Assembly (NCBI RefSeq): GCF_001611275.1 | Contig: NZ_CP015080.1 | Span: 992,001-1,056,000, forward strand | Length of the DNA stretch: 64,000 nt | Reading direction: 5' to 3' | From: Desulfuromonas sp. DDH964 | GTDB taxonomy: Bacteria; Desulfobacterota; Desulfuromonadia; Desulfuromonadales; DDH964 | Notes under the pieces: generated by a model | Database searches by the model: none | Told to the model about the DNA's origin: nothing | The model's input: the letters and a program-made list of their open reading frames with translations, nothing else | Shown: positions 59,600 to 64,000 of the stretch, piece after piece | Layout: each line of letters opens with the position of its first letter | Position numbering within the stretch: the stretch's first letter is position 1 | Position numbers and translations under genes: made by a program

Positions 59600-60138
59600 G
59601 TTTCGGCAGGCTGGGTGGCGAGGCGGGCTTCCTGCTCGGCGAGCAGGAGGCGCAGGCGGGAAATTTCCTGGCCCGCCGCCTGCAGCCGTTCGCTGACCAC
59701 CCGGGTCAGCCCGAAGAGGATGCGGTTGGCGATGGCGGGGTGTTTCTGGGCGGCCTCGAGGAGGTCAGCGCGAAACAGGCCGATCAGCTCGGTGTGCTCC
59801 AGGACCCGGACCGAGGCGCTGCGGACCGCCGGGGCGGTCAGGGTGGTTTCGCCGAAGAAATCTCCACTACCAAGCTGCGCCAGTTCCTCTTCGCGGCCGT
59901 CGTCATGGTGCAGAAAAATCTGCACGCGGCCGCTGCGGATAACGTACATCCCCGAACCGGGATCGCCGGCGCTGAAGACGGTCTCGCCGGGATGGTAGCG
60001 GCGCAGGTGGACCAGGTTTTCCAGGAAACCGAGATCCCGACCCGCCAGCCCGGCAAAGACCGGCACCGTGCTGAGAAAGCCGCCGAGGGATTCCTCGGCG
60101 GGAGTCTTGCGGAAGATATTGCTCCAGAGCGGGTTCAC
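59596..60138 (-). CDS. cyclic nucleotide-binding domain protein
   Basis: The 180-residue product has one cNMP-binding beta-roll (about 30-140) with GETVFSAGDPGSGMYVIRSGRVQIF and DFFGETTLTAPAVRSASVRV, and a helical C-terminal tail without a DNA-binding domain. It is a sensor or scaffold rather than a transcription factor. The GTG at 60138 has a GGGAGGG site 6 bp upstream. It overlaps the AI-2E gene by 4 bp, so it may gate that transporter. Confidence 0.9.
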   Translation of the reverse strand: MNPLWSNIFRKTPAEESLGGFLSTVPVFAGLAGRDLGFLENLVHLRRYHPGETVFSAGDPGSGMYVIRSGRVQIFLHHDDGREEELAQLGSGDFFGETTLTAPAVRSASVRVLEHTELIGLFRADLLEAAQKHPAIANRILFGLTRVVSERLQAAGQEISRLRLLLAEQEARLATQPAET

Positions 60139-60222
60139 TGCCGACCCTCCCAAGGGGAATAATAAAACGCAATTATACGCGTTTCGCCGCCGGTTGGCCA
60201 GTGAAATTGCATCCTTCCAGGG

Positions 60223-61089
60223 TCAGTAGCCACCGAGCCGCTGCAGCACGGCCGGCGGGAGTGGCAGGTTGAGGCGGTAGCCGGAAAAGGTGACGGTCAC
60301 TGTCTCCTTGCGCTCGGGCCGGACCGTGCTGCGAACCTGCCGCACCGGTAGCCAGAAGCTCTGAACCCGGCCCATTTCCGTCTGCAGGTGGTCGTCGATG
60401 CGCCCGTCTGGAGAAGTGACGCGCACCTCGGTCGGCAGCATTTTTCCGGAAAATTCCTGGTGGCGGATCTCCATGCTGATGTGCTGGTTGGCGGCGGAAA
60501 CGAAATCGACCTGGTAGAGGAGCCTGAGGTCGGGGTCGAGGTCAAAGCTAAGCTCGGTCAGATTGTTCTGTGGTACCGGGAGGGAGCGGCCGAAGAAAGC
60601 GCCGTCGAGATTGACCGGCCCGGCAAAGCGCAGCCGGACGCCCAGTCGGCGATGGCCATCGAGTCGGGTTTCGGTCACCTCGACCGTCCCCTGCCTGAGC
60701 CAGTCAGCGCGGTCAATGGCACGGCTGGGCGGGAAGAGGGAGAGCGGCAGGTCGACGGCAAACTCCCGGGAAAAACGCTCCACCATTTCCTGCATGGTTG
60801 GCTGCAGGTTCTTCCCTTCGGCGAGAACGACGCTCGCCATCACCGCCCGCGACCAGTACTTGGTCAGCACCGGAACTTCCGGCCGCGGGACTTCCGCCGG
60901 GAGGCTGCTGGTCATCTGGGTGATCATCTCGCCGACCTTCGGCGTGCTGACGGTGACGGCGTAACTTTCGAGTCCGGGTTGACTGGAGCGGTAGTTGCTG
61001 CCGATCTGCTCAAGGAGCACCGGGTCGAAGCCGGCCCGGGCCGGCAGGGGGAGAGCGAACAGCAGCAGCAGAACGAGCAGGCGGGTCAT
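60223..61089 (-). CDS. periplasmic protein of unknown function
   Basis: The 288-residue product has a signal peptide (MTRLLVLLLLFALPLPARAG, cleavage near residue 19) and a beta-rich mature part with long antiparallel strands, resembling outer-membrane lipoprotein carrier folds only loosely. I do not recognise a family. The start at 61089 was chosen because the signal peptide begins there. It has a promoter at 61147-61174, divergent from uvrC. Confidence 0.7.
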   Translation of the reverse strand: MTRLLVLLLLFALPLPARAGFDPVLLEQIGSNYRSSQPGLESYAVTVSTPKVGEMITQMTSSLPAEVPRPEVPVLTKYWSRAVMASVVLAEGKNLQPTMQEMVERFSREFAVDLPLSLFPPSRAIDRADWLRQGTVEVTETRLDGHRRLGVRLRFAGPVNLDGAFFGRSLPVPQNNLTELSFDLDPDLRLLYQVDFVSAANQHISMEIRHQEFSGKMLPTEVRVTSPDGRIDDHLQTEMGRVQSFWLPVRQVRSTVRPERKETVTVTFSGYRLNLPLPPAVLQRLGGY

Positions 61090-61146
61090 GGCAGCCTCCG
61101 GAAAAGGGTCGAGGATTGCGCCAGGGATGGCGTGGATCTCAACGAA

Positions 61147-61174
61147 AGTATAGCGCGGTCGCCGGGGGGGACAA
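61147..61174 (-). promoter_or_regulatory. promoter of the periplasmic-protein gene
   Basis: On the minus strand TTGTCC (61169-61174), 16 bp and TATACT (61147-61152) lie 58 bp before the ATG, back to back with the uvrC promoter. Confidence 0.65.
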
Positions 61175-61190
61175 GGGACAGCGGCGGCAG

Positions 61191-61220
61191 TTGACACTCT
61201 TTGCGGCGCGCTGCTATTCT
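61191..61220 (+). promoter_or_regulatory. uvrC promoter
   Basis: TTGACA (61191-61196), 18 bp and TATTCT (61215-61220) precede the uvrC ATG by 44 bp. No LexA-type palindrome was seen in the divergent gap. Confidence 0.7.
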
Positions 61221-61264
61221 CGGGCCGCAATCGCTGGCAGGGCCAGCATGGCCGGAGTGCAGGA

Positions 61265-63109
61265 ATGAGTGATCTTCTCGATGCACGGAAATACCCCACT
61301 GCCTGCGGCGTCTACCTGATGTACGACGCGGCCGGAACCGTGCTGTATGTCGGCAAGGCGAAAAACCTCCGGACCCGGCTGCGGAGCTACTTTTCCGGCC
61401 GCGATGAGCGCGCCCAGATCCGTTTTCTGCTCGGCCGGCTGGCCCGGATCGAGACGATCCTCACCGATACCGAAAAGGAGGCCCTGATCCTTGAGAATAC
61501 CCTGATCAAGGAACACCGCCCCCGCTACAATATCGACCTGCGCGACGACAAGACCTACGTCTCGCTCCGCCTCGATCCGCAGGAAGAGTTTCCTACCCTG
61601 CAGGTGGTGCGCAAGGTCCGCAAGGACGGCGCCTACTATTTCGGTCCCTATGCCTCGGCCACCGCGGTACGAGAAACCCTCAAGGAAATTTACCGCATCT
61701 TCCCCCTGCGGCATCACCCCCTGGCAACCTGCCGGCGGCGCGGTCGGCCCTGTCTCTTTCACCAGATCGGCCAGTGCAGCGCCCCCTGCCACGGGCTGAT
61801 CAGCCCGGCCGATTACCAGCAGCTGGTCAAGGGGGTGACCGATCTTCTCGCCGGGCGCGAACGGCAGGTGATCGATCAGTTGCGCGCCCGGATGACGCTG
61901 GCGGCGGCCGAGCTGCGCTACGAGGAGGCCGCCCGGCTGCGCGACCAGATCGGGTCGATCCTTCAGACGGTGGAGAAACAGAAGGTGGTAGCGGCCGGCG
62001 GCGGTGACCAGGACGTGGTTGGCCTGCATCGCGAAGGAGGGGAGGTGGAGGTGGTTCTCCTCTTTGTCCGCGGCGGCAAGCTTATCGGTCGGCGCCAGTA
62101 CGGGCTCGAATGGCGCCTCGACGAGGGCGAGCTCCTCTCCTCCTTCCTGCAGGAATTCTATGGTCGCGAGGTGCTGATCCCGGACCAGGTGCTGCTCCCC
62201 TTTCTGCCGGAGGACAGCGCGGCCCTGGCGGAATGGCTCGGTGAACGCAAGGGGCGCAAGGTGATGGTCACGGCTCCGTGCCGGGGCGAAAAACGGCGAC
62301 TTGTCGACCTGGCGGACCGCAATGCCGCCGAATCGTTCCGCGAGCGTGGCAGCCGTCTCGATGCTCGGGAACGGGTCCTCGAAGAGATTCGTGATCGTCT
62401 GCACCTGCAGCTTTTGCCACGGCGCATGGAATGCTTCGATATTTCCAATGTCCAGGGAACCCATACTGTGGGGAGCATGGCCGTGGTCCTCGACGGCGAA
62501 CCGGCCCCCGGCGAATATCGCCATTACCGGATCCGCAGCGTGGCGGGGAGCAACGACTTTGCCGCTCTGGCCGAGGTTCTGGAGCGGCGGTTGCAGCGGG
62601 GGAAGGCAGAGGGACTACTCCCGGACCTGATCCTGATCGATGGTGGCAAGGGGCAGCTCTCGGCCGTAGCCGCGGTCCTTGCGGCGGAGGGGCTGGCCGG
62701 AGTGGTTGACCTGGTCGGGATTGCCAAGAGCCGGGTGATCGCCAATGTCGGCGGCAGCGCGGTGGAGCGCAGCGAGGAACGCTTCTTTCTTCCCGGGCGA
62801 AAAAACCCGGTCCTGCTGCGGCAGGGGTCGCCCCCCCTCTTCCTGCTGGAACGCCTGCGGGACGAGGCCCATCGCTTCGCCATCACCTATCACCGCAAAC
62901 TGCGCGGCAAGGGCGCACTCCACTCGGTACTGGAAGAAATCCCCGGCGTTGGCGCCCGCCGCCGCCGTCTCCTGCTGCGCCATTTCGGCAGCCTGCAGAA
63001 GCTGCGGGAGGCGACCGAGGAGGCTCTCTGTGCCGTCCCCGGGGTTCCCCAGACGGTCGCCCGGGCCGTCTACCGGGTGCTCCATCCGCCCACCGGCGGG
63101 AAGCCTTAG
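61265..63109 (+). CDS. uvrC: excinuclease ABC subunit C
   Basis: UvrC makes both cuts beside lesions in nucleotide-excision repair. The 614-residue product has the GIY-YIG domain (CGVYLMYDAAGTVLYVGKAK, about 14-33), a UVR motif near 205-240, the RNase H-like endonuclease (MECFDISNVQGTHTVGSMAV near 390, DLILIDGGKGQL near 455) and a tandem helix-hairpin-helix tail (about 560-610). No residue appears missing. It is read from its own promoter. Confidence 0.98.
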   Translation: MSDLLDARKYPTACGVYLMYDAAGTVLYVGKAKNLRTRLRSYFSGRDERAQIRFLLGRLARIETILTDTEKEALILENTLIKEHRPRYNIDLRDDKTYVSLRLDPQEEFPTLQVVRKVRKDGAYYFGPYASATAVRETLKEIYRIFPLRHHPLATCRRRGRPCLFHQIGQCSAPCHGLISPADYQQLVKGVTDLLAGRERQVIDQLRARMTLAAAELRYEEAARLRDQIGSILQTVEKQKVVAAGGGDQDVVGLHREGGEVEVVLLFVRGGKLIGRRQYGLEWRLDEGELLSSFLQEFYGREVLIPDQVLLPFLPEDSAALAEWLGERKGRKVMVTAPCRGEKRRLVDLADRNAAESFRERGSRLDARERVLEEIRDRLHLQLLPRRMECFDISNVQGTHTVGSMAVVLDGEPAPGEYRHYRIRSVAGSNDFAALAEVLERRLQRGKAEGLLPDLILIDGGKGQLSAVAAVLAAEGLAGVVDLVGIAKSRVIANVGGSAVERSEERFFLPGRKNPVLLRQGSPPLFLLERLRDEAHRFAITYHRKLRGKGALHSVLEEIPGVGARRRRLLLRHFGSLQKLREATEEALCAVPGVPQTVARAVYRVLHPPTGGKP

Positions 63110-63122
63110 CGCTTTGCAGTCT

Positions 63123-63581
63123 TCAACCGAGGGGCTGTGGCTCCTTCTTGACCAGCATGATGGAGCAGGGCATGCGCCGCACCAGGTCATCGTTGCTGCG
63201 CCCGAAGAGGAAATGCTCCAGGCGCCCTTCCTCGTGGGCGAGCATGATCATCAGGTCAACCTGATGTGCTTTTACCGCCGCTACGATCTCGGCGGTAGGT
63301 TCACCTTCGCGGATCAGCACGGTTACCGGCAATCCTTCATCCTTGGCGGCCTTGACCAGCTGATCGAGGTCGGCCTTGGTCCCAGCCAGCAGCCGCTGAT
63401 AGTCTTTCTCCAGCGAGACGATCGGCAGGTTCCAGCCTTCGTAGCCGAAGGGGTTGTGGACGACATGGATCACGTAAAGCTCGCTGCCGTACTTTCTGGC
63501 CAGGGAAATCCCTTGTTCAACAGCTTCGCGACAGTATTGGGTCATGCGACTGACGACGAGAATCCGTTCGAATCCGGTCAT
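63123..63581 (-). CDS. universal stress protein-like protein
   Basis: The 152-residue product has the Usp fold, starting MTGFERILVVSRMTQYCREA. The ATP motif G-x2-G-x9-G-S of the ATP-binding subtype is degenerate: LAHEEGRLEHFLFGRSNDDLV near 113 lacks the first glycine pair, so it may bind no ATP. It converges on uvrC, with stops 13 bp apart, and has an AGGGAGG site before the ATG. Confidence 0.9.
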   Translation of the reverse strand: MTGFERILVVSRMTQYCREAVEQGISLARKYGSELYVIHVVHNPFGYEGWNLPIVSLEKDYQRLLAGTKADLDQLVKAAKDEGLPVTVLIREGEPTAEIVAAVKAHQVDLMIMLAHEEGRLEHFLFGRSNDDLVRRMPCSIMLVKKEPQPLG

Positions 63582-63688
63582 CTGGCAACCTCCCTTTGAA
63601 AAAGGTTATTGATTTTAGTCCTTTATCTTTAGGGTATCGCTACTGTCGCGAGAGTCAACCGATTCCCGGCCCCTCGGCGCCGGGCCCA

Positions 63689-63731
63689 AAACAGCAACGG
63701 CCCCCGGGATTGCCGGGGGCCGTTGCTGTTT
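63689..63731. terminator. bidirectional terminator
   Basis: A perfect 19-bp stem (63689-63707 with 63713-63731) with a 5-nt loop lies between two minus-strand genes, with A and T runs included in its ends. On the minus strand it ends the OB-fold gene, 26 bp after its stop. Confidence 0.9.
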
Positions 63732-63757
63732 CGTTGTTCTGGGTGATTGGTCGGTTG

Positions 63758-64000
63758 TTACTCGACCGTCACCTGGGCATCTTCAAGAATCACATCGTAC
63801 TTGTAGCCATAGCCGAAATCCTTGTCAGCGACGACCTTGCCGACAACCAGGACGGTGTCGCCGACCTTGGCCGCGACGTTGGTGGTCACGGTCAGGTCGT
63901 TGCTGCCGGCGGCGCCGGTGCCGTCCTGCAGGTGAATCCAGTTCTTACCCATGATCTCGGGGCTGAACTTGACGACCTTGCCGCGGATCTTGACTTCCTT
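63758..64000 (-). CDS. OB-fold-like protein, cut by the window edge
   Basis: The 80 residues visible are the C-terminal part of a gene that continues beyond 64000; its start is not in the window. The sequence (KIRGKVVKFSPEIMGKNWIHL at the visible start, then TGAAGSNDLTVTTN and VGDTVLVVGKVVADKDFG) has the strand pattern of an OB-fold, similar to small periplasmic or nucleotide-binding OB proteins seen in Geobacter relatives. An internal ATG at 63952 is not a credible start because the homology-like pattern continues upstream of it. Confidence 0.75.
   Translation of the reverse strand, partial: KEVKIRGKVVKFSPEIMGKNWIHLQDGTGAAGSNDLTVTTNVAAKVGDTVLVVGKVVADKDFGYGYKYDVILEDAQVTVE

Noticed and set aside
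63758..63952. Complete 64-residue protein starting at the ATG at 63952
   Set aside because: The frame stays open with protein-like sequence to the window edge, so this ATG is probably internal to a longer gene.

Overview
The window is GC-rich, tightly packed bacterial DNA. It most likely comes from the order Desulfuromonadales (Geobacter, Desulfuromonas and relatives). That placement is an inference from gene content: the DapL aminotransferase route to lysine, an arg gene run joined to dap genes and to hslUV, a PilT next to recA, LarB/LarC, a small c-type cytochrome, and an acetate-type transport module under a sigma-54 regulator. No 16S or other RNA gene is present to confirm it, and I found no tRNA, rRNA or CRISPR array.

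Layout. 1-980: an IS200-type element and a spacer with terminators. 981-17107 (nearly all minus strand): amino-acid biosynthesis, read right to left as hslV-hslU-argB-argD-argF-(RDD protein)-argG-(Nudix)-(nitrilase-like)-argH-[IS4-type element]-LptM-like lipoprotein-dapA-dapB-dapL. 17251-37207 (minus): signalling and housekeeping, read right to left as plsC, rnj, uppP, ftsK, larB, larC, pgpA, cinA, a hybrid-type sensor kinase, thpR, recA, pilT, recX, alaS, a cupin and a receiver-kinase. 37353-38536 (plus): ssb and a HEAT-repeat gene. 38626-43514 (minus): HD-GYP, large HEAT protein, acyl-CoA ligase. 43620-47573: coaE, a hydrolase, an IclR regulator, UspA and a TIM-barrel isomerase. 47727-51601 (minus): a two-subunit sodium/solute symporter, truD, trmB. 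51625-52933: an IS3/IS481-like element bracketed by a 15-bp direct repeat. 53006-58378 (minus): a likely acetate-uptake module (double-Cache kinase, NtrC-type regulator, SatP, small membrane protein, cytochrome c). 58460-61089 (minus): AI-2E transporter, cNMP-binding protein, periplasmic protein. 61265-63109 (plus): uvrC. The right end has a UspA protein and an OB-fold-like gene cut by the window edge.

How the genes work together. The arg genes cover ornithine/citrulline/arginine synthesis (argB, D, F, G, H), and dapA, dapB and dapL convert aspartate semialdehyde to LL-diaminopimelate for lysine and peptidoglycan. lysA is not in this run. The most interesting regulatory architecture is at 54670-54964. 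A canonical -24/-12 sigma-54 promoter precedes satP, and three TTTGC-N6-GCRAA inverted repeats lie upstream of it, directly after the gene for an NtrC-family activator that sits beside a double-Cache histidine kinase.

Non-coding structure is unusually rich. Heptanucleotide tandem arrays sit in the leaders of argB, argG and uppP. A long palindrome fills the dapA-dapB gap. A 544-bp spacer before dapL is built from a series of inverted repeats. REP-like inverted repeats flank argG and argH. Several promoters with near-consensus -35/-10 boxes can be read directly.
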